Shown: positions 9,181-18,306, numbered from the stretch's first letter. The stretch is 64,000 bases of DNA from Hyphomicrobiales bacterium (GCA_021732215.1 JAKFVL010000006.1:124001-188000); one strand, 5' to 3'. Numbers and translations are program-made. Notes: a model not told the origin generated them from the sequence alone.

Positions 9181-9868
9181 CAATCACACCGCTGAGAAAC
9201 CCGGCCAGATCGTCGGTGACCCAATCCACATGCGCGGCGTCGCGGCCTTCCAGCTCCCACGCCTCGCGCACCACGTCCTTGCTGCCGTCCGGCACCACCA
9301 GCACGGTGGTCATTCCGAGATCGTGCGGAACGTTGAGATTGCGCGCGAGGTCCTCGAACATCGCGGCGTTTGCCGGATCGACGCCATGGGCGTCGAGAAA
9401 GCGGCGGTAGGTTTGCAGTGCGGGCTTCGGTTCAAGCTCGGCGGCGATGATGTCGAAAACCGCTTCAAAGCGATCATGGATTCCGAGCCGCTCCAGCACC
9501 TTGGATGCATGCGCGACGGTGCCGTTGGTCAGGATCAGCTTGCGTCCAGGTAACGCCCCGATCGCGGCGCCAAGCTGCGGGTTGGGCTCGAGCGGCGAAT
9601 GATCGATCTGGTGCACATAGGCGAGGTAGTGGTCGGCGCTGATGCCGTGCTTCGTCATCATGCCGCGCATGGTGGTGCCGTAGTCGCGGTAATAGTCCTT
9701 CTGAATCTTGAACGCCTCGTCGTGCGAGATGTTGAAGAAGCGCGAGACGTACTCGCGAATCCGCATATCCACCTGCTGCCACAGGTTGACGTGATGCGGG
9801 TACAGCGTGTTGTCGAGATCGAACACCCAGGTGTCGATATGGGCGAAGGAGCGTTTGGTCTTTTCCAT
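9152..9868 (-). CDS. HAD-family pyrimidine 5'-nucleotidase-like
   Basis: A 238-residue haloacid-dehalogenase-superfamily phosphatase. Motif I is [10 protein letters not shown] near residue 16, motif II LTNGT near residue 112, and motif [10 protein letters not shown] near residue 170; this set and the length match the SDT1/PPM1-type pyrimidine 5'-nucleotidases that dephosphorylate UMP or CMP. Substrate is inferred. The final roughly ten residues (GRPREGADP) are encoded by the end of a palindromic repeat, so the original C-terminus may have been replaced. Confidence 0.85.
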   Translation of the reverse strand: MEKTKRSFAHIDTWVFDLDNTLYPHHVNLWQQVDMRIREYVSRFFNISHDEAFKIQKDYYRDYGTTMRGMMTKHGISADHYLAYVHQIDHSPLEPNPQLGAAIGALPGRKLILTNGTVAHASKVLERLGIHDRFEAVFDIIAAELEPKPALQTYRRFLDAHGVDPANAAMFEDLARNLNVPHDLGMTTVLVVPDGSKDVVREAWELEGRDAAHVDWVTDDLAGFLSGVIGRPREGADP

Positions 9869-9888
9869 TCAGCATCTTCTCGTTGTTG

Positions 9889-9980
9889 CTCCTCACCCTT
9901 CGCAGCGCTCCGCGCTGCTCTTCCCTCTCCCCGCATGCGGGGAGAGGGTGATCCCGAACGGATGCGAGGGGTCGGGTAAG
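9889..9980. repeat. Repeat with ctccccgc/gcggggag stem-loop
   Basis: This gap between the DUF1036 gene and the HAD gene holds cctctccccgcatgcgggga, a perfect GC-rich palindrome that continues into a gagggtgatcc tail. It is a recognisable dispersed alphaproteobacterial element. It could also act as a transcription barrier after the DUF1036 gene. Confidence 0.6.
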
Positions 9981-9992
9981 GGGCTCAATTTG

Positions 9993-11126
9993 TCACGGCG
10001 CCGTCAGCCGGATGGTTTTGTTGGCGGCGTTGATGTCGATGACCGCAAAGCCGGTCGCGGCAAGTCCGCGCGAAGAGCAATCGCCCTGCTCGCTGAATTC
10101 GAATTTGGATTCGCGGGTGCAGAGCGTGGTGGTGCCGCCCCAGCTCAGAACTCTGGTCGGCGAAAGTTTCACGGGTCGTCCGTCGGCATCGACCGCCTCG
10201 GCGAAGCTGAAGATGCGTTTCGGCTGACCGGCCACATCCGGACTGAGGCATTTGCGCGGTTCGATACGGTACCAGCCGCGGCTAACGACCGTCTTGCCGT
10301 CGTCGGTTGCGATCGCCGCCATCACCGCGTGCGGCGTCTCGTTGCACCAGGAGAGGTTGCCGCTGGACGGCGTCTGCACGGCCTTGATCATGGTGTCGAA
10401 GAAATTCGGCGACTGCGTCGTCTCCGTGGGCAAATTCCTGCTTTTCAGGAATGCCGCGAGCGCGCCTTGCGTTTTCGGTCCATCGACGCCGTCGATCGGC
10501 GCTGCGTCGTAACCCGCGATCACCAGCAGCCGCTGAGTTGCGGCGAGGCGTGCCTGTTCGTCGTCATACTCATTGTCCTCGGCGAGATAAGCGACGAGGT
10601 GGCCGTCGGCTGTCGCGGTCGGCTTGATCTCGGTGAACGGCGCCGGTGTCTGGCCGCTGCGGCACTGGCGCGCGGCGGCGATGGTGAAGTTGTCGGGCGC
10701 GGTGCAGAGCGTGTGCTGGCCGTTCTGCTGCAATGGCGTCGTGCCATAGATCGACAGCGCGCGCGCATTGAGCATCAGGCGGTCGGCCGCCAGCGTGCCT
10801 TGAATGACGACGCGGCATTGCGCCGGGTCGATCCGGAACCAGCCGCGCGTCGCGGTGGTGTTGGCGCTGTCGATCCCGATGGCGGCTTCGACCACATAGC
10901 TCATGCGGTTGCAGAGCTTCAGATCGGCCTCGGCCGGAACAAACGACGTCAGAAGCAAGACAACAGCAACGGGTAGCGTGAAGTGAGCGCGCGCCGTTGT
11001 TCTCTGATCGTCATGCCCGGGCTTGACCCGGGCATCCACGTTCCTGCCAAAAGTTGTGATCAAGACGTGGATGGCCGGAACAAGTCCGGCCATGACGCCG
11101 ACGGAGATGGTGAGTCCCTTGATCAC
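9993..11126 (-). CDS. Secreted protein with two DUF1036 domains
   Basis: A 377-residue protein. After a hydrophobic signal segment ([17 protein letters not shown], about residues 51-67) there are two DUF1036 domains, about 70-180 and 265-375. Each begins with [13 protein letters not shown] or [13 protein letters not shown] and has a GWFRI/GWYRIEP core. Between them, residues about 205-245 resemble a peptidoglycan-binding helical repeat. Function is unknown; an envelope role is likely. The only upstream start that keeps the signal segment whole is GTG 11126, which overlaps the argB stop (GTGA), or ATG codons inside the repeat at 11009-11097. The repeat is translated in frame and adds about 30 residues ahead of the signal segment. 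Confidence 0.75.
   Translation of the reverse strand: MIKGLTISVGVMAGLVPAIHVLITTFGRNVDARVKPGHDDQRTTARAHFTLPVAVVLLLTSFVPAEADLKLCNRMSYVVEAAIGIDSANTTATRGWFRIDPAQCRVVIQGTLAADRLMLNARALSIYGTTPLQQNGQHTLCTAPDNFTIAAARQCRSGQTPAPFTEIKPTATADGHLVAYLAEDNEYDDEQARLAATQRLLVIAGYDAAPIDGVDGPKTQGALAAFLKSRNLPTETTQSPNFFDTMIKAVQTPSSGNLSWCNETPHAVMAAIATDDGKTVVSRGWYRIEPRKCLSPDVAGQPKRIFSFAEAVDADGRPVKLSPTRVLSWGGTTTLCTRESKFEFSEQGDCSSRGLAATGFAVIDINAANKTIRLTAP
11009..11097. repeat. Palindromic repeat inside the DUF1036 reading frame
   Basis: An 89-bp copy of the element also seen at 3359-3446: cgtcatgcccgggcttgacc at the left, gtccggccatgacg at the right. It lies in frame within the 5' end of the DUF1036 gene and is translated as roughly [10 protein letters not shown] to [10 protein letters not shown]. 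Confidence 0.8.
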
Positions 11127-12019
11127 TTGTGAATCAGCGTACCTGTGCCCTGGTCGGTGAACAGTTCGAGCAGCACCGCATGCGGCGTCTTGCCATCGAT
11201 GATAACCACGCCTTCCACGCCGGCTTCCAGCGAATAGATGCAGGTTTCCACCTTGGGAATCATGCCGCCCGATATCGTACCATCGGCGATCAGCTTGCGC
11301 GCGTCCTTGATCGACAGTTCGGGAATCAGTTTCTTCGATTTATCGAGCACGCCGGGCACGTCGGTGAGCAGCAGCAGGCGCTTGGCCTTCAGCGCGCCTG
11401 CGACCGCGCCAGCAAACGTGTCCGCGTTGACGTTGAACGTTTGTCCCGAGACAGAAGTGGCAAGCGGAGCGAGCACCGGAATCAGTTCGTGGCCGATCAA
11501 CTGGTTGAGCAGCGTGAGATCGACCTTCTCGGGCTCGCCGACGAATCCGAGATCGACCACCTTTTCGATGTTGGAGCCCGGATCGACGACTGTGCGGTTG
11601 GCCTTCGAGGCCATCACCATGTTGCCGTCCTTGCCGCACAGCCCGACGGCTTTGCCGCCGGCTTCGTTGATGTAGCCGACGAGCTGTTTGTTGATCGATC
11701 CGGCCAGCACCATCTCGACGATCTCGATGGTGGCGGCGTCGGTGATGCGCAGCCCTTGCGCGAACTCGGATTTGATGCCGAGCCGCTGCAGCATGGTGGC
11801 GATCTGCGGACCGCCGCCGTGCACCACCACCGGGTTGATCGCGGTCTGCTCCATCAGCACGATGTCGCGGGCGAATTGCTTGGCCAGATTTTCCGCGCCC
11901 ATGGCGTGCCCGCCATACTTGATGACGATGGTTTCCTCGTCGTAACGCTGCATATGCGGCAGCGCTTCGGAGAGGATGCGCGCCTGATCCAGCGGGCTGA
12001 TGTTGGTCGCGTCGGCCAT
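11123..12019 (-). CDS. argB: Acetylglutamate kinase
   Basis: A 298-residue amino-acid kinase that phosphorylates N-acetylglutamate in arginine synthesis. [11 protein letters not shown] near residue 32 binds ATP phosphate, VVHGGGPQI near residue 64 binds the substrate, and the C-terminal portion is the nucleotide lobe. The length and the helical N-terminal extension ([18 protein letters not shown]) are those of the arginine-sensitive hexameric form, so feedback inhibition by arginine is expected from family knowledge. It is the first gene before the DUF1036 gene, with a 4-bp overlap. Confidence 0.97.
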   Translation of the reverse strand: MADATNISPLDQARILSEALPHMQRYDEETIVIKYGGHAMGAENLAKQFARDIVLMEQTAINPVVVHGGGPQIATMLQRLGIKSEFAQGLRITDAATIEIVEMVLAGSINKQLVGYINEAGGKAVGLCGKDGNMVMASKANRTVVDPGSNIEKVVDLGFVGEPEKVDLTLLNQLIGHELIPVLAPLATSVSGQTFNVNADTFAGAVAGALKAKRLLLLTDVPGVLDKSKKLIPELSIKDARKLIADGTISGGMIPKVETCIYSLEAGVEGVVIIDGKTPHAVLLELFTDQGTGTLIHK

Positions 12020-12040
12020 GGAGTTGCTTTCGTTTCTAGC

Positions 12041-12106
12041 GGTCCGATTCTAACATTCGCATCTTGTTTCGGCTGGCGTCTTTGCGAATGTTAGAATCAA
12101 AGGACC
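12041..12106. repeat. Inverted repeat A between argB and DUF423 gene
   Basis: Arms ggtccgattctaacattcgca (12041-12061) and tgcgaatgttagaatcaaag (12083 onward, ending in gacc at 12106) pair over about 16 bp exactly, with a small bulge near the ends. It shares the acattcgc core with the next element. Confidence 0.8.
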
Positions 12107-12124
12107 ACCAGCAAATAATAATTG

Positions 12125-12203
12125 CTAGTGGAGTTTCGGATTTGACATTCGCATCGCGCGTCTGCAGCTCGGTGGCTAGCGAATGTCAAATCCACTCCAC
12201 TAG
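12125..12203. repeat. Inverted repeat B between argB and DUF423 gene
   Basis: Arms ctagtggagtttcggatttg... (12125-12152) and ...caaatccactccactag (12179-12203) pair over 25 positions, with a 3-nt bulge, around a roughly 26-nt loop. The inner gacattcgc core matches element A. A further short palindromic tail (gcattttccgccgaagtgga) follows at 12227-12246. Confidence 0.8.
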
Positions 12204-12268
12204 CCTCGTGCGGGCGGGTTAATAGAGCATTTTCCGCCGAAGTGGAAACAGCTTCATGACGCCAGCTT

Positions 12269-12655
12269 TTAAGGGACTTTGCGGCCGGGCCAGACGCCAG
12301 CCAGCGCGACCGTCAGCCAGGCCACGATCAACAGCGTGCCGCCAGACGGCGCGGCCATGGCGAACAGGGCACGGCCGGCATAGTGACGCATGGCGAGGTC
12401 GCCCGAGAAAAGCGCCGTGCCGAGGACGAAAGCGAAAGCCGCGATCAGCCCGAGCCGCCGGTGGATGATGGCCGATCCGGCAAGTGCGGCGGCGCCGAGT
12501 ACGGCACAGGCGTGAAACAGCAGCATGGTGGACGCTGGACCAAGTCGCGCGGCTGCGTCGCCCTGATGCGCAGCGGCAGCCGCGAACGCCATGCCGATGG
12601 CGCCCATCAGCCCGGCGAAGCAGGCGAGAATACGAAACGCGGGGTTCGGCGTCAT
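12269..12655 (-). CDS. DUF423 family small membrane protein
   Basis: A 128-residue protein with four predicted membrane helices, opening with FRILACFAGLMGAIGMAFAA and containing GAAALAGSAII and APSGGTLLIVAWLTVAL. This is the DUF423 (YwdK-like) pattern, whose GGxxxxxxW-type C-terminus is visible. Function is unknown. The ATG overlaps the engB stop by 4 bp (ATGA), so it is translationally coupled to engB. A longer overlapping frame on the same strand is rejected because it encodes arginine-rich, non-membrane sequence. Confidence 0.85.
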   Translation of the reverse strand: MTPNPAFRILACFAGLMGAIGMAFAAAAAHQGDAAARLGPASTMLLFHACAVLGAAALAGSAIIHRRLGLIAAFAFVLGTALFSGDLAMRHYAGRALFAMAAPSGGTLLIVAWLTVALAGVWPGRKVP

Positions 12656-13323
12656 GCTGCTCCACGCTCCCTCAGCAACTGAACCATCGCCGCGCGCAAT
12701 TGCGGCATGCCGTCCCCGGTTCGCGAGGACGTGAAGAGAATGTCCGGAAAGGCCGCCGGATGTTTGGCAAGCGCCGCCTGCGTGGCTTCGAGATGCTCTT
12801 GCAGTGTCGCGGCCTTCACCTGATCAGCCTTGGTCAGCACCACCTGATAGCTTACCGCCGCCGCATCGAGCGTTTTCATCACGTCGCTATCGACATCCTT
12901 CAGTCCATGCCGCGCGTCGATCAGAACGTAGACGCGAGCCAGACTGGCGCGGCCACGCAGGAAGTCGTGGATCAGCGAGGTCCAGGCGAGAATTTTCGTC
13001 TTGGGCGCGGACGCATAACCATAGCCGGGCATGTCGACGAGGCGGAAGTTTGCGTCTTTCGGTCCCTCGAAGAAGATCAGTTCCTGCGTGCGGCCGGGTG
13101 TATGCGAGGTGCGCGCCAGCGCATTGCGGCCGGTCAGTGCATTGATGAGGCTGGATTTGCCGACGTTCGAGCGCCCGGCAAACGCGACTTCGAGCCCGGC
13201 CATCGGCGGCAGCACCGCGATCGTCGGTGCAGCCCAGATGAACTGCCAGTCGCCCGCGAACAGCCGGCGGCCTTGCTCGATCAGTTCGGGATCGATATCG
13301 GCTGTTCCGGTGCCGGAGCTCAT
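12652..13323 (-). CDS. engB: Ribosome biogenesis GTPase EngB/YsxC
   Basis: A 223-residue GTPase that assists assembly of the large ribosomal subunit. G1 is GRSNVGKSSL near residue 50, G3 is DMPGYGYA near residue 97, and G4 is LTKADQVK near residue 165. I chose ATG 13323 (MSSGTGTADI); a TTG 39 bp upstream adds a basic stretch with no family support. It is downstream of yidC, separated by an intrinsic terminator. Confidence 0.95.
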   Translation of the reverse strand: MSSGTGTADIDPELIEQGRRLFAGDWQFIWAAPTIAVLPPMAGLEVAFAGRSNVGKSSLINALTGRNALARTSHTPGRTQELIFFEGPKDANFRLVDMPGYGYASAPKTKILAWTSLIHDFLRGRASLARVYVLIDARHGLKDVDSDVMKTLDAAAVSYQVVLTKADQVKAATLQEHLEATQAALAKHPAAFPDILFTSSRTGDGMPQLRAAMVQLLRERGAA

Positions 13324-13369
13324 CGGTTCGGTCCTCGACCGCGATCGCGGCGACAATTGCAAGGTGCAG

Positions 13370-13397
13370 AAAAAATGAGGCCCGCAAGCGGGCCTCA
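13370..13397 (-). terminator. Intrinsic terminator after yidC
   Basis: Read on the minus strand, a perfect 10-bp stem (tgaggcccgc/gcgggcctca) with a 2-nt loop is followed directly by six T. It starts 10 bp past the yidC stop and ends rnpA-yidC transcription before engB. Confidence 0.9.
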
Positions 13398-13406
13398 GAA
13401 GCGGTT

Positions 13407-15584
13407 TCAGGTTTTGCCTTCAAGGCTTGGATTGCCGAGATTTGGATTGCCAAGCCCGGGCTCGGGCTTGGGTGTCTCGGTCTTTGCCATATCGGATTTG
13501 GCCATATCGGCTTTGGCCGTGTCAGTTTTGGCGGCTTCCGGCTTGGACTCGCTGCCGGCCTCGGGCGTCGCGTCCATCTTCGATGTCTGGGCGATGGTCG
13601 CATCCAGCTTTTCAAGCTCCGCCGCGGACACTTCGGTGGTCGCGGCTTTCGCCTCATCCGTGGCCGGAGCATTGTCCTGCTTGACGGCGGGCTTCGCCTT
13701 TGCCGCCTTCGCGTTTTTCGCTTCGGGCTTCTTGGCCGGGAAGCTCGACTTGATGTTGTCGAACAACTCGATCTTGGCGCCGTGCTTGTTCATGATGAAA
13801 CCCTGCTGCAGCACCGAGAGCAGGTTGTTCCACGCCCAGTAGATCACGAGACCGGCCGGGAACGACGCCAGCATGAAGGTGAAGATCAGCGGCATCCAGT
13901 CGAAGATCATCTTCTGCGTCGGATCCGGCGGCGCTGGGTTGAGCTTCATCTGCACCCACATCGTGACGCCCATGATGATCGGCCAGACGCCGAGCATGAA
14001 ATACGGGCCGACGATCGTGCCGAGCGACATCGGATCCCACGGGATCAGGCCGAACAGGTTGAAGATGGTGGTCGGGTCCTGAGCGGACAAATCCTTGATC
14101 CAGCCGAAGAACGGCGCGTGCCGCATTTCGATGGTGACGAACAGCACCTTGTAGAGCGAGAAGAAAACCGGGATCTGAATCAGGATCGGCAGACAACCCG
14201 CAATCGGATTGATCTTCTCCTTCTTGTAGATCTCCATCATCTCTTGTTGCTGTTTGACCTTGTCATCGGGATAGCGGTCCTTCAGCGCCATAAGTTGCGG
14301 CTGCACGGCCTTCATTTTCGCCATCGAGGCGTAGGACTTGTTGGCGAGCGGGAAGAACACGAGCTTTACCAGCACCGTCACTGCCAGAATCGCGATGCCG
14401 AAGTTGCCGAACAGGCGGAAGAACCAGTCGATCATCCAGAACATCGGCTTGGTGATGAAATAGAACCAGCCCCAGTCGATCAGGAGTTCGAACCGGTTGA
14501 GCTTGAGCTGCTTGTCGTAGGCGTCGATCAGCGAGTTTTCCTTGGCGCCGGCGAACAGTCGCGCGCTGGCGACGCCGGTGCCGCCGATCGCAACGGTTTG
14601 CGGGTCGAGCAGATAGTCGGTCTGGTAGGTGCGCAGGTTGCCTACGAGATTGGACGAATAGCGCGCATCGAGCTTCGCACTGGTGTCGGGCAGCAGCGTC
14701 GCGGCCCAGTACTTGTCGGTGATGCCAAGCCAGGCGTTGGTGACCTTGAACTCCTTGCGCTTGTCCTCGTCGATCTTGCTGTAGCTGTACTCCTGCAGGC
14801 CCTGCTCGCCGAGCACGCCGACAAGACCTTCGTGCAGGATGTAGTAGCCGGACACCACCTGCTTGCCGTGGCGCGAAATCAGCGCATAGGGATAGAGCGT
14901 CGCCGGTGCATTGCCGGTGTTCGTCACTTCGTCCTTCAGCGTGAAGAGGTAATTCTGATCGACAGCGATGGTTCGCTTGAAGGCGAGGCCCTCGCCGTTG
15001 TTCCACACCAGCGTCACGGGCTTTTCGGGCGCGAGCGCGCCGGAGCCTTCCTGCGCCCAGACAGTATTCTGGTCAGGAATCTTGACGTTAGAGCCGGACG
15101 CGGCGACCCAGCCGAACTCCGCATAGAACGGATTTTCGGTGCCGCTTGGAGCCAGCAGAACGATCGCCGGCGATTTCGGATCGACGGTCTCGCGATACTG
15201 CACCAGCGACACGTCGTCGATGCGGCCGCCCTTCAGCGCGATGCTGCCGCTGACCTTCGGCGTCTCGATCTTGATGCGCGGGCTGCTGGCGAGCGCGGTA
15301 GCGCGCGGAATGATCGTGGATGCGGCAGGCTGCGAACCCGGCGCCGGTTGCGCGCCCGGCGCGGGCTGCGGTGTCGTGCCGGCCTGCGGCGGCTGCGATC
15401 CTGCGGTTTGCGACCCAGGAGTCTGCGACGGCTGCGTGGCCGGCGGGGCCATCTGGTTCGTCGCGCTTTGCTGCTGCGCGGCGCGCTGCTTTTCCATCGC
15501 CGGAATGTTGTAGAAATACTGCCAGCCGATCAGCACGATGCCGGACAGCAGGACCGCGAGAATGGTGTTGCGATTATCGGTCAT
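13407..15584 (-). CDS. yidC: Membrane protein insertase YidC, long C-terminal tail
   Basis: A 725-residue inner-membrane insertase. Residues about 6-25 are the first membrane helix, about 35-95 a Pro/Gln/Gly-rich linker, about 100-360 the periplasmic beta domain, and about 375-600 the conserved five-helix core with INPIAGCLPILIQIPVFFSL. The last roughly 108 residues are a low-complexity Lys/Ala/Asp/Pro tail with repeats such as TAKADMAKSDMAK and GLGNPNLGNP. That makes the protein about 100 residues longer than the roughly 610-620 residues I recall for relatives. Basic YidC tails in alphaproteobacteria are thought to help ribosome contact. It follows rnpA by 29 bp. Confidence 0.96.
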   Translation of the reverse strand: MTDNRNTILAVLLSGIVLIGWQYFYNIPAMEKQRAAQQQSATNQMAPPATQPSQTPGSQTAGSQPPQAGTTPQPAPGAQPAPGSQPAASTIIPRATALASSPRIKIETPKVSGSIALKGGRIDDVSLVQYRETVDPKSPAIVLLAPSGTENPFYAEFGWVAASGSNVKIPDQNTVWAQEGSGALAPEKPVTLVWNNGEGLAFKRTIAVDQNYLFTLKDEVTNTGNAPATLYPYALISRHGKQVVSGYYILHEGLVGVLGEQGLQEYSYSKIDEDKRKEFKVTNAWLGITDKYWAATLLPDTSAKLDARYSSNLVGNLRTYQTDYLLDPQTVAIGGTGVASARLFAGAKENSLIDAYDKQLKLNRFELLIDWGWFYFITKPMFWMIDWFFRLFGNFGIAILAVTVLVKLVFFPLANKSYASMAKMKAVQPQLMALKDRYPDDKVKQQQEMMEIYKKEKINPIAGCLPILIQIPVFFSLYKVLFVTIEMRHAPFFGWIKDLSAQDPTTIFNLFGLIPWDPMSLGTIVGPYFMLGVWPIIMGVTMWVQMKLNPAPPDPTQKMIFDWMPLIFTFMLASFPAGLVIYWAWNNLLSVLQQGFIMNKHGAKIELFDNIKSSFPAKKPEAKNAKAAKAKPAVKQDNAPATDEAKAATTEVSAAELEKLDATIAQTSKMDATPEAGSESKPEAAKTDTAKADMAKSDMAKTETPKPEPGLGNPNLGNPSLEGKT

Positions 15585-15613
15585 TGTTCAGGTCTCGTCG
15601 GTCAGGTGTCATG

Positions 15614-15988
15614 TCAGGCAGCGCCGGGCGCAGGCTGGCTGGTGGCTTTATCTCGCTCCATGCGCGCCTTTTCGAGGCGGTCAAGTGTCGCCTGGAGATC
15701 GTTCAGCATTGTTGCGAAATCGCGGTGAAGCGCGGTGCGCCGTCCGACCAGCACATAGTCGCTGTGCGGGCGCATCCGTGCCGGGTCAAGCCGTTTGACC
15801 AGTTCGCGCAACCGGCGGCGGACACGATTGCGTTCCGTCGCGGTGCCGACTTTGCGTGAAACAGTGAAACCGATCCGGACCGGGCCGCGATCGTCGCGCG
15901 GCAGGCGCTGGACCACGAAAGCAGGGCTCGCCAACCGCGCGCCATTGGCAACGGCGAGGAAGTCCGCCCGTTGCCTGAGCCGTTCCAT
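15614..15988 (-). CDS. rnpA: Ribonuclease P protein component
   Basis: A 124-residue basic protein that, with the RNase P RNA, matures the 5' ends of tRNAs. The family signature is RNRVRRRLRELVKRL near residue 56, preceded by FTVSRKVGTATE. I chose ATG 15988 (MERLRQRADFLAV), the usual family N-terminus; the frame remains open upstream through rpmH but with unrelated residues. It lies between rpmH and yidC in the classic order. Confidence 0.95.
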   Translation of the reverse strand: MERLRQRADFLAVANGARLASPAFVVQRLPRDDRGPVRIGFTVSRKVGTATERNRVRRRLRELVKRLDPARMRPHSDYVLVGRRTALHRDFATMLNDLQATLDRLEKARMERDKATSQPAPGAA

Positions 15989-16029
15989 GATGCGAGCCGG
16001 ATCTTTGCTGAGGTCTCGGGCCGGGCGGA

Positions 16030-16164
16030 TCAGGCGCTGAGTTTCTTGCGGCCGCGCGAGCGGCGGGCAGCCAGAACCTTGCGGCCGCCTGCGGTGGCTT
16101 GACGCGCGCGATAGCCGTGACGGCGCTTGCGCACCAGTTTGCTGGGTTGATAGGTCCGCTTCAC
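16030..16164 (-). CDS. rpmH: 50S ribosomal protein L34
   Basis: A 44-residue, very basic ribosomal protein: [20 protein letters not shown] at the N-terminus and [14 protein letters not shown] at the end, both diagnostic of L34. Translation starts at GTG 16164. It is first in the rpmH-rnpA-yidC series, 41 bp ahead of rnpA, and was too short to be caught by simple length filters. Confidence 0.97.
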   Translation of the reverse strand: MKRTYQPSKLVRKRRHGYRARQATAGGRKVLAARRSRGRKKLSA

Positions 16165-16511
16165 GGCTGGTCTCCGCTGGGCAATACGCCGAGGCAATAC
16201 GCCAAAGAATGAGGTTAAGTCCCGATGCGCGCGGCCTAAAACAAGCCGGCCCGGTCGAGCCGGGCCATCGTGGACAGTTGGCGCGGCTTATACGGGAGCG
16301 GCCTGTTTTCGTCAATCTTGGCCCGTAATTTCAGGGCGTTGGGAAGAAACGCCGGAACGGGTTGTTCCGTATACAGAATTAGGCCGCGCCAGAACGTCGC
16401 CGGGGTCTTTCAGGGACCGGCCGCAGTGCCCATGTCCCTGAGGGTGCGGTGACGCTGGCATGGCATCTCGCGGGACATTCGGGAATAAGGATTCGGGAGC
16501 AGGCGATCGGG
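16165..16511. other. Divergent intergenic region, rpmH/kinase
   Basis: A 347-bp region with no convincing gene. It must hold the rpmH promoter (leftward) and that of the kinase (rightward). A GC hairpin with arms ggcccgg/ccgggcc sits at 16248-16266, about 85 bp upstream of rpmH, and could be in its leader. I could not assign -35/-10 elements with confidence. Confidence 0.5.
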
Positions 16512-18011
16512 ATGTCGGCGGCGAAGCCTCCAACTGGACTTCAGGACAATCCGGTTTCCACGCCGGTCCGGCAGGGTTTTTTCGCGCGCCCCCTTGGTCT
16601 GTCCGGCAAGCTGCTGTTGCTCACCATTCCGCTGGTGATGATCGCGGAAATCCTGATCTACGTTCCATCCATCGCCAACTTCCGCATGAACTGGCTGAAC
16701 GATCGCCTCGCCGCCGCCAACACCGCTGCGCTGGTGCTCGATGCCGCGCCAAGCGGCGCGGTGCCGGATTCGCTCGCCAAGCAATTGCTGGAGAGCATCG
16801 GCGCACGCACGGTTGCGATCAAACTCGGACAGCAGCGCCGCCTGCTGGCGATTGCCGACATGCCGACCGCGATCAATGACGACATCGATCTGCGCACCAT
16901 GAGCGTCGGCTCCGCCATCGTCGATGCATTCCGCGTCATGCTCGGACAGGGTAGCGAGCTGATGCGCGTGGTCGGCCCGTCGCGCACCGGCGGTCAGTTC
17001 ATCGAGGTCGTGCTCGATGAGAAGCCGTTGCGGGTCGCGATGTATCGCTTCTCGGCCAACGTGCTGCTGTGGTCGCTCGGCATCTCGATTCTCACGGCGG
17101 CGCTGGTGTATCTGGCGCTGCATTTCCTGTTCGTGCGGCCCATCCGGCGTGTGACCGCGAATGTCGTCGCGTTCCACCGCGACCCGGAAAGTCCGGCGCA
17201 GATCATCACGCCGTCATCGCGCAGCGACGAGATCGGCGTGGTCGAACGCGAACTCTCGGACATGCAGCGCGATCTGAACTCGATGCTGCACCAGAAGAGT
17301 CGTCTGGCTGCGCTCGGCCTTGCAGTGTCGAAGATCAATCACGATCTGCGAAACATCCTGGCATCGTCGCAATTGATCTCCGACCAGCTCAACACGGTGG
17401 CGGATCCGAAGGTGCAGCGCTTCGCGCCGAAACTGATGCGCACGCTGGAGCGTGCGATCGCGCTGTGCCAGTCGACGCTGTCCTATGGCCGTGCGCAGGA
17501 GGCCTCGCCTGATCGCCGCGTGGTTCTGCTCGAGCCGATTGTCAACGAGGTGCGCGAATCCGCCGGCCTCGCGTCCGACGGGCCTGTGGCCTGGGTCAGC
17601 GCGGTCGAGCGCGGCCTGACCATCGATGCCGATCCCGATCATCTGTTTCGCGTGCTGCTCAATCTGGTGCGCAACGCGGCGCAGGCGCTCGAAGCCCAGC
17701 CCGCGGGCCATGTCGCCGCGCGGCAGGTTCGCGTCACCGGCCGCCGCGAGGGCATCGTGGCGATCGTGGAGATTTCCGACACCGGCCCGGGCGTTCCTCC
17801 GCGCGCGCGGGAGCATCTGTTCGAGGCGTTTCAGGGCTCGGATCGTGCCGGTGGCACCGGGCTCGGTCTTGCCATCGCCGCCGAACTGGTGCGCGCCCAC
17901 GGCGGCGACATTCATCTGGTCGAAGGCACCATCGGCGCGACCTTCCGCATCTCGATTCCGGATCGGCCGATCGAGCTGCATCAGATGCGCCCGGAGCGCG
18001 CGCGGGCCTGA
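16512..18011 (+). CDS. Membrane sensor histidine kinase, orphan
   Basis: A 499-residue two-component sensor kinase. Two membrane helices (about residues 32-50 and 190-210) flank a periplasmic domain of about 140 residues, followed by a HAMP region (FVRPIRRVTANVVAF). The dimerisation/phosphoacceptor helix is KINHDLRNILASSQ, with His near residue 281. The ATPase domain has an N box (LLNLVRNAAQAL), G1 (DTGPGVPP) and G2 (GGTGLGLAIA). I chose ATG 16512; the frame extends 63 bp upstream without family support. There is no response regulator next to it, so the partner and the signal are unknown. Confidence 0.88.
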   Translation: MSAAKPPTGLQDNPVSTPVRQGFFARPLGLSGKLLLLTIPLVMIAEILIYVPSIANFRMNWLNDRLAAANTAALVLDAAPSGAVPDSLAKQLLESIGARTVAIKLGQQRRLLAIADMPTAINDDIDLRTMSVGSAIVDAFRVMLGQGSELMRVVGPSRTGGQFIEVVLDEKPLRVAMYRFSANVLLWSLGISILTAALVYLALHFLFVRPIRRVTANVVAFHRDPESPAQIITPSSRSDEIGVVERELSDMQRDLNSMLHQKSRLAALGLAVSKINHDLRNILASSQLISDQLNTVADPKVQRFAPKLMRTLERAIALCQSTLSYGRAQEASPDRRVVLLEPIVNEVRESAGLASDGPVAWVSAVERGLTIDADPDHLFRVLLNLVRNAAQALEAQPAGHVAARQVRVTGRREGIVAIVEISDTGPGVPPRAREHLFEAFQGSDRAGGTGLGLAIAAELVRAHGGDIHLVEGTIGATFRISIPDRPIELHQMRPERARA

Positions 18012-18223
18012 GACACGGGCTGGATCGCGCGGAATTGGCCCAACGGGCATCCGGCAGAGCGCATTTCTTGCCGGAACTTATGCATCCGGCGGTCCTTGCA
18101 AATCGATGTTTTAGCCGTTAGGCATGGCGCTCTCGCGGGCCGCGCCATGCGCCGTCTGCGGGTCAAATCCGGCGGCTCACGCTCCCGCGAATTTGACGAC
18201 GACGTACCAACGACTTGGCAAAA

Positions 18224-18300
18224 GCGCCCGTAGCTCAGCTGGATAGAGCACCAGACTACGAATCTGGGGGTCAGGAGTTCGAATCTCTTCGGGCGCGCCA
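18224..18300 (+). tRNA. tRNA-Arg (anticodon ACG)
   Basis: A complete 77-nt cloverleaf with encoded CCA. Acceptor gcgcccg pairs with cgggcgc, the D arm is gctcagctggatagagc, and the anticodon arm ccaga/tctgg encloses loop ctacgaa with anticodon ACG at 18258-18260. The T arm carries ttcgaat. ACG, read as ICG after editing, decodes CGU, CGC and CGA. Confidence 0.97.
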
Positions 18301-18306
18301 CTACCC

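Noticed and set aside
12219-12665. 148-codon minus-strand frame overlapping the DUF423 gene
   Set aside because: The other frame encodes a four-helix DUF423 protein coupled to engB; this one is Arg-rich and not membrane-like.
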